64,000 nucleotides of DNA from Asticcacaulis benevestitus DSM 16100 = ATCC BAA-896 (GCF_000376105.1 NZ_AQWM01000018.1:1-64000), one strand, 5' to 3'; positions 1 through 8,611 are shown, counted from the stretch's first letter. A program made the numbers and translations. Notes: generated by a model from the letters alone, not told the origin.

Positions 1-107
1 TCCAGCGCCATCAAGCGTTCAGCCGTAAAGCTGATCATGTCGCGCAACAAATCGCTGTCGGAGGTCTTTTCAACAAGCCCTTTCAGGGCCATCATATCGT
101 TGGTCAT
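1..107 (-). CDS. IS256-family transposase, N-terminal fragment (cut by window edge)
   Basis: Only the first 35 residues are in the window. They read MTNDMMALKGLVEKTSDSDL and continue with LLRDMISFTAERLMALE, the typical N-terminus of IS256-family (mutator-type) DDE transposases. These enzymes cut and paste the element between its terminal inverted repeats. The ATG at 107 is the family start. The C-terminal catalytic part lies outside the window, so whether the gene is intact is unknown. Confidence 0.8.
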   Translation of the reverse strand, partial: MTNDMMALKGLVEKTSDSDLLRDMISFTAERLMAL

Positions 108-264
108 CGGTGGTCTTTCGTCTCTGGAATGAGTGTAGGAACCCAAACCATATCCGAAAATCACTGATGGCCAACCCCGCTTCGCTGAGGCTCGCTTTGC
201 CCTTTGGACGGGCAGCGAGCCTAGCGCTACGCTCTCAACCAATTACACCACGCTGTGGGACACG
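1..264 (-). mobile_element. IS256-family insertion sequence, one end
   Basis: The partial transposase at the left edge is followed by about 155 bases of non-coding sequence. This ends in a stretch that, on the minus strand, begins GTGTCCCACAGCGTGGTGTA, which resembles the terminal inverted repeats of IS256-family elements. The element therefore enters from the left and its 5' end is placed near 264. The exact end and any target duplication cannot be fixed without the other end. Confidence 0.6.
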
Positions 265-330
265 ACCTCCGCCAGCCCTCCCACCGCAACTCGCTTCTGC
301 ATAACCTCAGTATAGCACAGACATTCGTAA

Positions 331-394
331 TGTCCGGTTTCAGGCGAGGGTTGGACATCAGGGCCAAACTTCCGCCTTGGGCGCGTAGGCGAAG
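331..394 (+). repeat. bipartite TGTCCG...GGGCGC intergenic repeat, copy 1
   Basis: Half A reads TGTCCGGTTTCAGGC at 331. Half B begins near 368 and reads TTCCGCCTTGGGCGCGTAGG. The offset of about 37 bases matches the other two-part copies listed below. The rest of 265-518 shows no convincing gene. Confidence 0.5.
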
Positions 395-518
395 CGATGC
401 TACGCTACGCGCCACCTCGGAGTGACGTTATAATTTGCCAACTGAGCAAAAGGGTTTGCGGCAACTGGGCATACCTATTTTGACTGCCTCGCCGACGGCA
501 ATGTGCTATCGTGACGGC

Positions 519-902
519 ATGGACGCGTCACACATTCTCGACACACTGATCATTGCTCCAATCCCGATCATTATATGCATCGGCGCCGTGATTACGCAGC
601 AGGTGGCAAAGTCTGGAGGTAGTTTCGACAATCGCGCGCCGCTGGCGAAATGGTTGGGCTCAGCTGTCATTATAATTTCCACTGGGTTGGTCTGCGGCCT
701 TTACACAGACGGAGCCAACCTCATACGGAACGGTGTGCCACATGACCTTTTATCATGTTTCACAGGCACAATCGTTTTCGTGGGGTTCGCTGTGGCTGGA
801 CTGCCTATATTCGCCTTGCTTTGGGGCTTGGATAGAATTGTGAGAAAAGTATTCAACTTGCCCCGTAGCGACAAAAATTGGGACATTTTTAATAGTCTGT
901 AG
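519..902 (+). CDS. hypothetical small membrane protein
   Basis: I do not recognise this family. The 127-residue product starts MDASHILDTLI and has three hydrophobic segments (about residues 8-26, 43-60 and 82-105), with a short basic C-terminus, so an inner-membrane location is likely. The open frame extends upstream to 435, but those codons overlap the region of repeat copy 1 and look non-coding, so the ATG at 519 is preferred; an ATG at 501 is possible. It sits alone between repeat copies, and nothing nearby suggests a role. Confidence 0.5.
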   Translation: MDASHILDTLIIAPIPIIICIGAVITQQVAKSGGSFDNRAPLAKWLGSAVIIISTGLVCGLYTDGANLIRNGVPHDLLSCFTGTIVFVGFAVAGLPIFALLWGLDRIVRKVFNLPRSDKNWDIFNSL

Positions 903-942
903 TGGGCGCGTCCTACTTGGACGAGGAGTAAGCCGGGCTACT

Positions 943-960
943 AGAGTCCGCTTCGGGCGC
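943..960 (+). repeat. half A of the bipartite repeat (single)
   Basis: AGAGTCCGCTTCGGGCGC matches half A of the dispersed element. A weak half-B-like string (AGTGGGCGCG) lies 45 bases upstream at 901, so this copy may be rearranged. Confidence 0.4.
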
Positions 961-1074
961 CTTCCGGAGGGCAACAGCCGCGAGCGAACTCAGGTTTTTG
1001 AAGCCATGCAGTCGAAGCGAGTTGCCTTCAGTCGATTTGTATAGTTGGGTTTTGGGCAAAGGGGGGAGGCGAAT

Positions 1075-1350
1075 ATGCAAATTGCGGATGACCTAAAAAA
1101 GCTCAGGAATGTGGGACCGGCTGCGCGGAAAGATTTTGCTGTCCTAAGGATCGAAACCGTTTCCCAACTCGCTGAATGCAACCCAGACGAACTTTACAGC
1201 AGGCTCCAATCGGAAACAGGGGTAGCTCACGATCCATGTGTTTGGGACGTGTTTGCCGCAGCAATCCACCAAGCCAAGACTGGAGAGGCGCTCAATTGGT
1301 GGGCTTTCACCCCCGTTCGCAAAGCGCGACAACAGAACGGTACTTTTTGA
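1075..1350 (+). CDS. Cdd1-like helix-hairpin-helix protein
   Basis: This 91-residue protein resembles the Cdd1 ('pathogenicity locus') family of small helix-hairpin-helix proteins. An HhH-like segment, LKKLRNVGPAARKDFAVL, occupies about residues 7-24. The family-typical ELYSRL, HDPCVWDVFAAAIHQA and WWAFTP segments follow. The HhH motif suggests nucleic-acid binding, but no activity is established for the family as far as I know. The ATG at 1075 is chosen over 1045 because a purine-rich GGGGGGAGG ribosome-binding site lies just upstream. Confidence 0.75.
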   Translation: MQIADDLKKLRNVGPAARKDFAVLRIETVSQLAECNPDELYSRLQSETGVAHDPCVWDVFAAAIHQAKTGEALNWWAFTPVRKARQQNGTF

Positions 1351-1456
1351 AGTTCGATAAGCCACCGAACGAGCGATTTCCCCCGTTGCTGGGTATGTCG
1401 GTTTTATTGATACGGACCGGGTTTAGTAGACGAGTGCGGATCGAAACTTCGCTAGA

Positions 1457-1520
1457 TGTCCGCTTACGGGTTCACCACACAATCGACAGCCCTATGTCCG
1501 AAATGGGCGCACAGGCGACT
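1457..1520 (+). repeat. bipartite TGTCCG...GGGCGC repeat, copy 2
   Basis: Half A is TGTCCGCTTACGGG at 1457. Half B is TGTCCGAAATGGGCGCACAG from 1495, running on to GCGACT at 1520. The halves are offset by 38 bases. This is one of the clearest copies, and it lies in the non-coding gap 1351-1646. Confidence 0.6.
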
Positions 1521-1646
1521 TGACCTCCCTCAAAGGGCTTAGCGGCCATGGCAAGGAGGTGGAACATTAGCTCACTTGCTTCTGCTTAGCGGCTCGGTTG
1601 CAAAAGAATGTGTTTGACGTACACTCATCAAAACATGGGGGTGGGG

Positions 1647-2621
1647 ATGACAACTGACAAACTTAAATATTTCTCAAGATTTTGGCCGCGCGTAGGTGCG
1701 TGGTTCATCGATGCCGTCCTGCTCGGAATCGTCGGCTATGCCATTGGCTGGATGGCAATGGACTACGTGTCACCGCTCGGGGCGAACGGCCGGTTCTTCG
1801 GACTGGCAGCTGGTGTTCTGTATAACGGAATTCTCGGAAGTAGCCTTGGCGGCGGCCGGACGGTTGGGAAGCGGCTGCTGGGGCTGAAGGTCGTGGGCCT
1901 GAATGGCAAACCGCTTAACCTCTTTGTGTCACTTTGGCGCGCTTTGTTCCTGGTGGTGCCTGGAATTCTCAACGGTTGGTACTTCAATGTCACCGACCCT
2001 TTTTCGGTTCAGGTGCTAACTTTAGTCGCGATCACGGCGGTATTTGGTATTGGGTTGGCGCAGGTCTATTTGCTCTTGTTCGGTTGGCCAGCGCGTCGGC
2101 TGGTTCATGACCTGGTATCCGGCTCAGTCGTGATCCGTGCCGAGACGGGCCAATTCCCTACGCCGAAGGTGGGTGTCCACGTAGTCGTCGCAACTGGTAT
2201 AGTACTATTGGCGCTTGGTCTCGCGATGGCTGGGCCTGCTATGCTTAAGGCCTGGATGCCAAAGTTCGAAACCCTGTTGGCGCCACAACAAAAGGTTGTC
2301 GATGCTGTAGGCAGACTGCCCGAAGTTGGCGAGGTCTCTGTCCAGGACAGCACCATGACATTCTATTCGAACGGCCAGCAATCGACAACACGGACACTTA
2401 TCGTCACAGCAAGGACTGGTAAATGGCCCGCAGATACCGATGCCTTGTTGGCAAAGATCGGAGCTCAGGCAGTCAAGGTCTACAGTTTTGCGCCTGGGCA
2501 GAGGCTGACGGTCAAGATTGTTCGCGGCTTTGACCTTGGTATCGCCAGCTACACAGAAGCCCGGAGCGCGCCATACGTGACGACATGCACGACGGCCAAT
2601 GTGAAGTGTCTGGAAAAATAG
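1647..2621 (+). CDS. RDD-family membrane protein with C-terminal extracytoplasmic extension
   Basis: The N-terminal 150 residues form an RDD domain: FWPRVGAWFIDAVLLGIVGY near the start carries the signature Arg and Asp, and the conserved GGRTVGKRLLGLKVV stretch follows. Hydrophobic segments lie at about residues 15-37, 51-66, 100-117 and 127-150, with another near 178-197. The last 120 residues are hydrophilic and contain no motif I recognise. RDD proteins have been linked to ion or solute transport, but no substrate can be read here. The ATG at 1647 (MTTDKLKYF) is preferred to the upstream start at 1608. Confidence 0.75.
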   Translation: MTTDKLKYFSRFWPRVGAWFIDAVLLGIVGYAIGWMAMDYVSPLGANGRFFGLAAGVLYNGILGSSLGGGRTVGKRLLGLKVVGLNGKPLNLFVSLWRALFLVVPGILNGWYFNVTDPFSVQVLTLVAITAVFGIGLAQVYLLLFGWPARRLVHDLVSGSVVIRAETGQFPTPKVGVHVVVATGIVLLALGLAMAGPAMLKAWMPKFETLLAPQQKVVDAVGRLPEVGEVSVQDSTMTFYSNGQQSTTRTLIVTARTGKWPADTDALLAKIGAQAVKVYSFAPGQRLTVKIVRGFDLGIASYTEARSAPYVTTCTTANVKCLEK

Positions 2622-2886
2622 CGGCAGACATGGACGGACCTGTCGTCTTTTGACTGACATCAACCAGCGTATCAGAGTGACTGCCGTAACAGCCACATCG
2701 AATCAAATGTTGCCATTTTGAAATCCTTGTCCAAATATTCCTGTGTTGGCGAGGTGCTGGGATACATCTTGGAGATGGGAAGGAGCTCTGTTGCTAGTTA
2801 CCGAACCTGATATTTACGGAACTCGATGAGCCTCCCAGGCGAAGTTTGCGTCGAACGCCCCGACCTATCGTCGTAATTTTACCAAG

Positions 2887-3282
2887 CTATTTAACTGCCA
2901 AATCAGGCAGCCATGGCTCAACCTGAACAGCGATACTTTTGGCGGCAATGAGACCGTGAACACCATAGGCGCCCACCATATCGAGCTGGTAGGCGTCGTC
3001 CACTTTCTTGATTTCTAGACTTTGCAGCGCGTTTTGGTGATTCCAGTCGTCGAGCTCAACGCGCCCAATTCCAGATAAAGAAAAGGTGACTAGGGCATGC
3101 AAGTCGAGGCGATAGTAGCCACGCTCGTCAATGTCCGAATTCATTCTAAATGCAAATAAGCGAACGATCGACGGGATCGGGTCACGACGGAGTTCGATGC
3201 TTACGACTTCAGCGTCATGGAACAGCGGTACGTGCCCGAACCACCGGATGACCGGACCCCAATCAAGCTGATTTTCTTCCAT
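2887..3282 (-). CDS. Imm50-like immunity protein
   Basis: This roughly 130-residue protein starts MEENQLDWGPVIRWFGHVP and carries LFHDAEVVSIELRRD. The FHDAEV signature is typical of the Imm50 family, small proteins found beside polymorphic toxins. The following YRLDLHALVTFSLSGIG and VELDDWNHQ strands fit that beta-rich fold. No toxin gene is adjacent, so it is an orphan. The open frame continues upstream to 3357, but those 25 codons run through a repeat copy, so Met at 3282 is taken as the start. Confidence 0.55.
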   Translation of the reverse strand: MEENQLDWGPVIRWFGHVPLFHDAEVVSIELRRDPIPSIVRLFAFRMNSDIDERGYYRLDLHALVTFSLSGIGRVELDDWNHQNALQSLEIKKVDDAYQLDMVGAYGVHGLIAAKSIAVQVEPWLPDLAVK

Positions 3283-3302
3283 CTTGTGCTTGGTAGCTTT
3301 AA

Positions 3303-3365
3303 GTCCGCTTTTCGGCAAGGGTTTTCGAACGCGGACAGGTTGGTCCGACTTCCGCATTGGGCGCC
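3303..3365 (+). repeat. bipartite repeat, copy 3
   Basis: Half A is GTCCGCTTTTCGGC at 3303. Half B is GTCCGACTTCCGCATTGGGC from 3343. The offset is about 39 bases. It overlaps the apparent N-terminal extension of the Imm50-like frame. Confidence 0.5.
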
Positions 3366-3473
3366 GGGCGGCCCTTTATCACGTTGATGTGGTTACCGAT
3401 TTCTGATCGATGTAAACAAGCCCTACCGTATTTGATTTGGCGAGCAAACACTGAGGCAATATAAGCTAAGCAC

Positions 3474-4337
3474 ATGGTTTTCATCCCACGCCAACATCGA
3501 TGCCGCCTGTTTGTGCTCATTGCGCGCGACGCCCGCGTCGGAGTAATTTTTCGTCACGGCCCGAAGAAACATACGCGAATGATCCGCTGGGATTTGTCGC
3601 AAGATCGCTTCGACGCTGGCCAGTGGTTCAAAGGTTCGATCTTCGATCACTTTTCCGACGTGTCCCCAAACGGCGATTTTGTCATTTACTACGCTTCTAA
3701 ACATACCGGTGACCCGCCGGCCTGGACCGCAATCAGTCAGCCTCCGTATTTTACGGCGCTGGCGGTTTGGCCCCAAGCCCACACAAGTAGCGGCGGCGGC
3801 TTGTTGATGACAGACGGCCAAGTCATGCTAAACCATCTATTGGCCGAGACGGCATTGCTTCAAGGTTTTAAGTTGCGCAAAGGGATGACCGTCGAGCGGC
3901 GAAACTGGGAGGCTCACTCGGGCAAAGATCTTTATCATACCCGACTGCTTCGCGACGGTTGGAGGCTGCTGGACGATAGCCGAGGCTTTATCGTCAGCAA
4001 GAAAAACTGGCCCCTGTACGAAAAGACATCTCTGTTCGATGTCCGCCTATGGATGCAGTTATCCCGTCGAGCAGGTGTGGATGCCCTAAACTTCGAGGTG
4101 ATCTTACCTACAGGTGAGGTGTGGCTAAAAGGACCAAATTTTGATTGGGCTGATTTCGACCACAACGGTGATCTGCTAATTTCAATAGAGGGAAAGCTTT
4201 GGCGAGTGCTCAACAGCGAAATTGGCCTTACTAACAGTCAGGCTCGCCTGGTTGCCGATTTCTCGGACATGCAATTCGAACCGATCAAGGCTCCGCCCGG
4301 GGCTGTTCATTGGCCGAATAATGTATCGGGACGTTAG
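3474..4337 (+). CDS. hypothetical protein, beta-propeller-like
   Basis: I cannot assign this 287-residue protein to a named family. It contains strand-turn-strand units such as FSDVSPNGDFVIYYASK, WADFDHNGDLLISIEGKLWR and RDGWRLLDDSRGFIVSKK, which suggest a propeller-like beta fold. No signal peptide or transmembrane segment is evident, so it is probably cytoplasmic. The N-terminus (MVFIPRQHRCRLFVLIARDAR) reads like a natural start. It is isolated among repeats and other orphan genes. Confidence 0.6.
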   Translation: MVFIPRQHRCRLFVLIARDARVGVIFRHGPKKHTRMIRWDLSQDRFDAGQWFKGSIFDHFSDVSPNGDFVIYYASKHTGDPPAWTAISQPPYFTALAVWPQAHTSSGGGLLMTDGQVMLNHLLAETALLQGFKLRKGMTVERRNWEAHSGKDLYHTRLLRDGWRLLDDSRGFIVSKKNWPLYEKTSLFDVRLWMQLSRRAGVDALNFEVILPTGEVWLKGPNFDWADFDHNGDLLISIEGKLWRVLNSEIGLTNSQARLVADFSDMQFEPIKAPPGAVHWPNNVSGR

Positions 4338-4377
4338 AAAAGGCGGGTCGACGAAGCCGCCCAGCTTGGGCATTGAA

Positions 4378-4450
4378 TGTCCGCTTCGGAACAAGAAATT
4401 TTAGATCGCAACTCTCGTGTTGCCATTTCCGCTTTGGGCGCCGAAGCGAC
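4378..4450 (+). repeat. bipartite repeat, degenerate copy 4
   Basis: Half A-like TGTCCGCTTCGG lies at 4378. Half B-like TTCCGCTTTGGGCGCCGAAG lies near 4426, followed by CGAC. The 48-base spacing is longer than in other copies. It lies in the 206-base gap before the end of the TonB receptor gene. Confidence 0.4.
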
Positions 4451-4543
4451 TTCGGGGCCTGCCCATTAGTGGACGAATTTGCGTGGGTCAACGCGCAGCA
4501 AAATGCCGAGTCCAACTCAAACGAAATCAACGGAACTGGATTG

Positions 4544-6652
4544 CTAATTGCCCAGGCGCCAGACAAGGCCGATGAAGATGCGGCGGGAGCGGAAGTCGTC
4601 GAAGCCCGTTTGGCGCACGGTAATCGTGTCCCGCGTAAAGGTCTCCCGCGTGCCAGCCAAGACGTCTTGAGCGCGGATTACGAGGTTGATTTTTTTCGTC
4701 AGTTTGTGCGTCCAGGTTGCGTTGATCTGTTCGGTGCCCGAGCGCTGGCCTTGGCCGGTCAGGATGGCACCACGGGCCTGGGCATCGAGCGAAAAGGTGT
4801 CTCCGTCGTATGGCTGGTAGTCGATATTGAGCTGGCCGGTCCATGATGGACCGGATTGACGAGAGCCGGCATCGGCCTGGAGTTCGGCGTAGAACAGGTT
4901 GAGGTCGACAGTGTAGTCGAGTTTGCCCCATTTTCCGTTGGCCGAGATGTCGACCCCGCCGGAGCGTCCGGCACCACTGTTGCGCTTGGTCGTCAGCAGG
5001 ACGTTACCCGAGGTGAAATAGCTATAGTCGGTGACGGTGCGAGCGCTGGTGCGGTAGTAAAGCGTCGCCTCGTAGCCGCGGCCGCCGTCCGGCGGGGTGT
5101 AGGCATAGCCGGCTTCGAGCGAGGTGACGCGCTGTGGCTTCAAGCCGGGGTTGCCAGCGGTTACATTCTGGGCGTCCACGTAGGTGACGAACGGGTTAAG
5201 GTCGCGCGGGTCGGGGCGTTGCAGGCTGCTGGTGAAGCTGGCCTTGATGCGGCGCTTCGTGTCGATATCGTAGCTGAGGTGGAGGCTCGGATTGAGGTTG
5301 GCGTACTTGTGTGCGCTGGCTGCCATATCGGTACGCACGGTTTCCAGCCGCACGCCGCCGAGGGCCGTCCACTTGCCTGCCGCCGCCTGGAAGGTGAGAT
5401 AGGCAGCTGTAACCTTCTGGTCTACGGCAAATCGGTTGGAAGTGTCCGCGCGCGGCGTTTCGGTTCCCGTGGCGGGATCTATGCCGGCACTGTAGTTGAC
5501 AAAACGGTCGGTCTGGTGCTGGGCGTCAAAGCCGGCCGAGATTTGTGTCGTTTCGCTCAGCGGTCGGGAATAGTCGCCGTTGACGCCCGCGGTCTTGCGG
5601 ACTGAGCGGCTGAGGATGCGGTCCATCGTGTCGGGCTGGACGGGCCAGGCGAAGAGGTTGGTGTACGATTTGTCGCGCGTGGCGTCGCTTTCGGTGAAAC
5701 GCGCCCCGACCTTGAGTTCGCCGCCGTCCTTCTGCCGCCGGTCGAAATTGGCGTTGAGGGCGCTATCGATCTGAGTGCCCGGACCTTTTGAACGGCGGTC
5801 GTAGGCGTCGGTAAGAGCGCCCGAGGCGGCGTAGTCGCGATGGTATTCGTCGAGATTGTTGGCAGAACGGCGCGAGGCGTAGCTGCCTGACAGGCTGATC
5901 GTGTCGCGGTCATCGGCATCGTAGTCGACGCCGAACGAAGCGCTGCGGCTGGCGCGGCGTGGGAAGCCCGATGAACTTTGCGTGCTACGGCCGGTGGCGG
6001 CGCCGGATGCGTCGAGCCAGGTTACGTCTGAGGCCGTGGAGCGCGGTCCGCCATCGTGGCGCACGCCGACGGTGGCGTTGAGCGACAGCCGGCCGCGCGA
6101 ATAGTTGCCGGACAGACCCGAATTATAGATGGCATCGCGACTGATATTGGCCCTGAAAGCAGCGTGGCTGCCGAACTTGCGGTTTTTTTTCAGCACGATG
6201 TTAATGATGCCGCCACCGTTGGCGTTATAGGCGGCCGATGGGTTGGTGATAACCTCGACGCTAGCGATATCGGCGCCGTTCATAGATTGAAGGGTCACGG
6301 CGCGGCTTTCGCCCTGCATCATAGCCGACGGTTTGCCGTTGACGTAGACCGCGACATTAGAACTGCCGCGCAGGGAGACGTTGCCATCGGGCGTGACCGA
6401 AACCGATGGCACGGTTTTCAGCACGTCCGCGGCGGAGCCCGAGGTGGCGGCCGGGTTTCCGTCCTGGTTATAGACGGTGCGGTCGATCTTTTTGACGATT
6501 TTGGGGGCCTTGCCCTGGACGATGACGACCGTGGAGTCTTGGGCGGTCTGGGGTTGCGTTTGGGCCTGAGCCTGAGCCTGAGCCTGAGCTTGAGCTTGAG
6601 CGGGAGAGGCGATGGCGATGATGACGAGAATGGGGGGCGCGGATTGTTTCAT
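4544..6652 (-). CDS. TonB-dependent outer-membrane receptor (OMP beta-barrel type)
   Basis: This 702-residue protein starts MKQSAPPILVIIAIASPAQA, a signal peptide merging into a low-complexity Gln-Ala tract. The plug domain follows (ADVLKTVPSVSVTPDGNVSL, then VYVNGKPSAMM and ITNPSAAYNANGGGIINIVL, about residues 80-150). The remainder alternates like a 22-strand barrel and ends RRIFIGLVWRLGN, with a final-strand pattern. It would import a large substrate at the outer membrane using TonB energy; the substrate is unknown. It lies 83 bases downstream of the M56-M23 peptidase gene on the same strand, so it may belong to that BlaI-controlled unit. Met at 6652 is chosen over 6700 because the signal peptide starts there. 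Confidence 0.85.
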   Translation of the reverse strand: MKQSAPPILVIIAIASPAQAQAQAQAQAQAQTQPQTAQDSTVVIVQGKAPKIVKKIDRTVYNQDGNPAATSGSAADVLKTVPSVSVTPDGNVSLRGSSNVAVYVNGKPSAMMQGESRAVTLQSMNGADIASVEVITNPSAAYNANGGGIINIVLKKNRKFGSHAAFRANISRDAIYNSGLSGNYSRGRLSLNATVGVRHDGGPRSTASDVTWLDASGAATGRSTQSSSGFPRRASRSASFGVDYDADDRDTISLSGSYASRRSANNLDEYHRDYAASGALTDAYDRRSKGPGTQIDSALNANFDRRQKDGGELKVGARFTESDATRDKSYTNLFAWPVQPDTMDRILSRSVRKTAGVNGDYSRPLSETTQISAGFDAQHQTDRFVNYSAGIDPATGTETPRADTSNRFAVDQKVTAAYLTFQAAAGKWTALGGVRLETVRTDMAASAHKYANLNPSLHLSYDIDTKRRIKASFTSSLQRPDPRDLNPFVTYVDAQNVTAGNPGLKPQRVTSLEAGYAYTPPDGGRGYEATLYYRTSARTVTDYSYFTSGNVLLTTKRNSGAGRSGGVDISANGKWGKLDYTVDLNLFYAELQADAGSRQSGPSWTGQLNIDYQPYDGDTFSLDAQARGAILTGQGQRSGTEQINATWTHKLTKKINLVIRAQDVLAGTRETFTRDTITVRQTGFDDFRSRRIFIGLVWRLGN
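6564..6599 (-). repeat. hexanucleotide microsatellite in TonB-receptor signal region
   Basis: Six tandem 6-base units (four GCCTGA then two GCTTGA on the plus strand) encode an Ala-Gln repeat at the signal-peptide cleavage region. The units are in frame, so slippage would change the tract length rather than switch the gene off. Confidence 0.75.
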
Positions 6653-6735
6653 GATGGTCGCCCCATGAAGGTGTGCGGCATATGTCGCATATGGCCGCAC
6701 CCGGTTTAAGAAGGGAATTCATCGGTTTTGAACGG

Positions 6736-8097
6736 CTAGTGAGAGGCGGCTAAATTAACGTCCAGGAGCGGCGCCGGATCGACGGTATTGTCGCCCTGCC
6801 ATATCTCGAAATGCAGGTGCGGCGTCTTTGTGCCATTGCCGCTGTTACCAACCGCGCCGATCGTCTGGCCGGCATTGACCGTGTTGCCAGTCCTGACGTC
6901 GACGCGGCTCAGATGGGCATAGCGCGTCTTTTTGCCGTCGGCGTGATCGATCTCCACGACTGTACCGTAACCGGGGCGATCGCCGGTGAAGCTAATCGTT
7001 CCGCCAGTGACGGCATTGACCGGTGTGCCCGTGGGGGCGATGAAATCGATACCTTGGTGAAAGGCCATTTCGCCATGGACCGGGTGCTTGCGCAAGCCGA
7101 AGCCAGCGCCGGGCGTGCCATTGACCGGCGTCGGGAAGGCGGGGGTGGAAATAGGGTTGGCGGGCGGCACGTCAGCGGCGACCGGCGCAAGCGGTTGTTG
7201 GGCAAAAGCAAGTTCGGCACCCACCGCCGGCACAGCCAGGCAGAGCAGCGTCGTCAGCGCGATAAGAGCTTTGGGTGGCGTCTTGCGGGTCATGATGGTC
7301 TCCAGTCGCATTTTGCAGGTGGCGAGATCGGACAAGGCTGGGATGGTGGCTGGCAGGCCCGGTGCGGCTGTGATAGTGCGTAGCAGGATTTCGGCATAGA
7401 TGCGGCGCTTTTCCGGCGCGGTCTGGGTGACGGCAGCGTCGCAGGCCAGCTCGGCGGCGAGGCGACAGACGCGGGCCTGCAGGCGCAGGGCCGGATTGAA
7501 CCACAATATGGCCTCGACGAGGCCTAGCACCAGGAACCACAGCGGATCATGCCGCCGCTGGTGCGCGCGTTCGTGCTCGACAATGAGGTTGAACTGATCC
7601 GTTGTCATCGCGTCACTTAAGGATTGCGGCACGACGATTCGGCGGCGGTTCCATGCAAAGGGCGGCACGACAGCCTGGGTCTGGTAGACGCCATTGCCGA
7701 GTAGCGTGGCCCTCGCGGCGATGCGGGCGAAGCGCAAGTGGGCGCGACCGAGCCGAAACAGCGCGACCAAGGCGCCCAGGCCCCAGATGGCCTGCGCCAC
7801 TATCGGCCACGTCCAGCCTATCGAGGAAAAACTGTGCACCTGCGCCGCTTTTGGCGCGGTTATTTCGGGCTCGAAGGTGGGCAGTTGCGGCAGGAGATGC
7901 GTCATCACTTGGGGTGCGGGCACGGGCAGTACCAGCAGGAGGACGCCGGCTACGAAGGGCACCAGCATGAGCGCGAACAGCAGCTTTTCGGCCGCGTCGG
8001 AAAGGATTGGACGGCGGCGCAGGGCAGCGGCGCGGACAACGAAAACGATGATACTCCACAGCAGGGGCAAAAGCATCAGGGTGACGATCGCGCTCAT
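6736..8097 (-). CDS. M56 (BlaR1/MecR1-like) and M23 (LytM) fused metallopeptidase
   Basis: This is a 453-residue fusion. The N-terminal part is a membrane-bound M56 peptidase: hydrophobic segments at about 6-24, 39-57 and 95-113, the zinc motif HERAH at 175-179, and ELACD at 216-220, the family's downstream ligand region. A further hydrophobic segment lies near 278-298. The C-terminal part (about 328-445) is an M23 peptidoglycan endopeptidase-like domain with HQGID at 347-351 and HLHF at 427-430. M56 proteins classically sense cell-wall damage and cleave a BlaI-type repressor; the M23 part would face the periplasm. The start overlaps the stop of the BlaI-like gene by four bases (ATGA), so the two are translationally coupled. 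Confidence 0.9.
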   Translation of the reverse strand: MSAIVTLMLLPLLWSIIVFVVRAAALRRRPILSDAAEKLLFALMLVPFVAGVLLLVLPVPAPQVMTHLLPQLPTFEPEITAPKAAQVHSFSSIGWTWPIVAQAIWGLGALVALFRLGRAHLRFARIAARATLLGNGVYQTQAVVPPFAWNRRRIVVPQSLSDAMTTDQFNLIVEHERAHQRRHDPLWFLVLGLVEAILWFNPALRLQARVCRLAAELACDAAVTQTAPEKRRIYAEILLRTITAAPGLPATIPALSDLATCKMRLETIMTRKTPPKALIALTTLLCLAVPAVGAELAFAQQPLAPVAADVPPANPISTPAFPTPVNGTPGAGFGLRKHPVHGEMAFHQGIDFIAPTGTPVNAVTGGTISFTGDRPGYGTVVEIDHADGKKTRYAHLSRVDVRTGNTVNAGQTIGAVGNSGNGTKTPHLHFEIWQGDNTVDPAPLLDVNLAASH

Positions 8098-8471
8098 TGG
8101 TCGTCCGCCTTGCTGAGCTTTTCCAGCATGGCCTCCAGCTCAGCAATTTCGTTGGGCGAAATATTGCGGCTATGGGCGAAGGTCGCGGCCGGCACAGGCT
8201 CGGTCAGGTCAAGTACGTTTTTGGCAAAATCACTGACCAGGGCGGCAAGGGTTTCCAGCTTGCCTTGCGCAGCAACATAGGTCTTGACGCCATGCACAGT
8301 CTCGATTGCCAGCAAGCCCTTGTCGACCATGCGCTCCAGAGTCTTGCGCGTGGCGGAAAAGGACCATTGGGTCTCAGTTTCGCTCAGGGTCTGGATCTCA
8401 CGCGCACTGAGACGTTTATCCCGCCAAAGGTGTCGCAGCAGCTTCAGTTCATATTCGCTGGGCCGGATCAT
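8094..8471 (-). CDS. BlaI/MecI/CopY-family transcriptional repressor
   Basis: This 125-residue protein starts MIRPSEYELKLLRHLWRDKR and contains a winged-helix DNA-binding region (SAREIQTL, WSFSATRKTLERMVDKGLL) at about residues 15-60. The C-terminal part is a helical dimerisation region. BlaI-family repressors are inactivated by proteolysis triggered by the partner M56 peptidase, which is the next gene. The Met at 8471 matches the family start and sits just below a palindrome. The frame extends upstream to 8579, but those codons run across that palindrome and are not used. Confidence 0.9.
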   Translation of the reverse strand: MIRPSEYELKLLRHLWRDKRLSAREIQTLSETETQWSFSATRKTLERMVDKGLLAIETVHGVKTYVAAQGKLETLAALVSDFAKNVLDLTEPVPAATFAHSRNISPNEIAELEAMLEKLSKADDQ

Positions 8472-8484
8472 GTGTGCTCCCCAC

Positions 8485-8520
8485 GTCGCCGTTATGTGAC
8501 GAATGTCACACGTCGGCGAC
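8485..8520. promoter_or_regulatory. nested inverted repeat, likely BlaI-type operator
   Basis: A symmetric array of the form GTCGCC-N4-TGTGAC-N4-GTCACA-N4-GGCGAC occupies 36 bases and ends 14 bases upstream of the repressor start codon. Both half-site pairs are exact inverted repeats around the same centre (8502/8503). BlaI-family repressors are homodimers that bind such palindromes and repress their own operon. Assigning it to this repressor is inference from position and symmetry. Confidence 0.65.
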
Positions 8521-8590
8521 GCGAAGTCAAGGACATGAAAACGTCGGCACCGCAGGATAGAGGAGGCGCGTGGTTTCAACCTTGCTCGGA

Positions 8591-8611
8591 TCCGCTAGGG
8601 CGCACAGGCGT
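8591..8611 (+). repeat. half B of the bipartite repeat (single)
   Basis: TCCGCTAGGGCGCACAGGCG resembles half B (GGGCGCACAGGCGAC). No clear half A is seen at the usual distance. Confidence 0.35.

Noticed and set aside
195-264. tRNA-like string on the minus strand (GTGGTGTAATTGGTTGAGAG)
   Set aside because: It resembles a D-arm but no anticodon or T arm follows. It fits better as the terminal inverted repeat of the IS256-family element.
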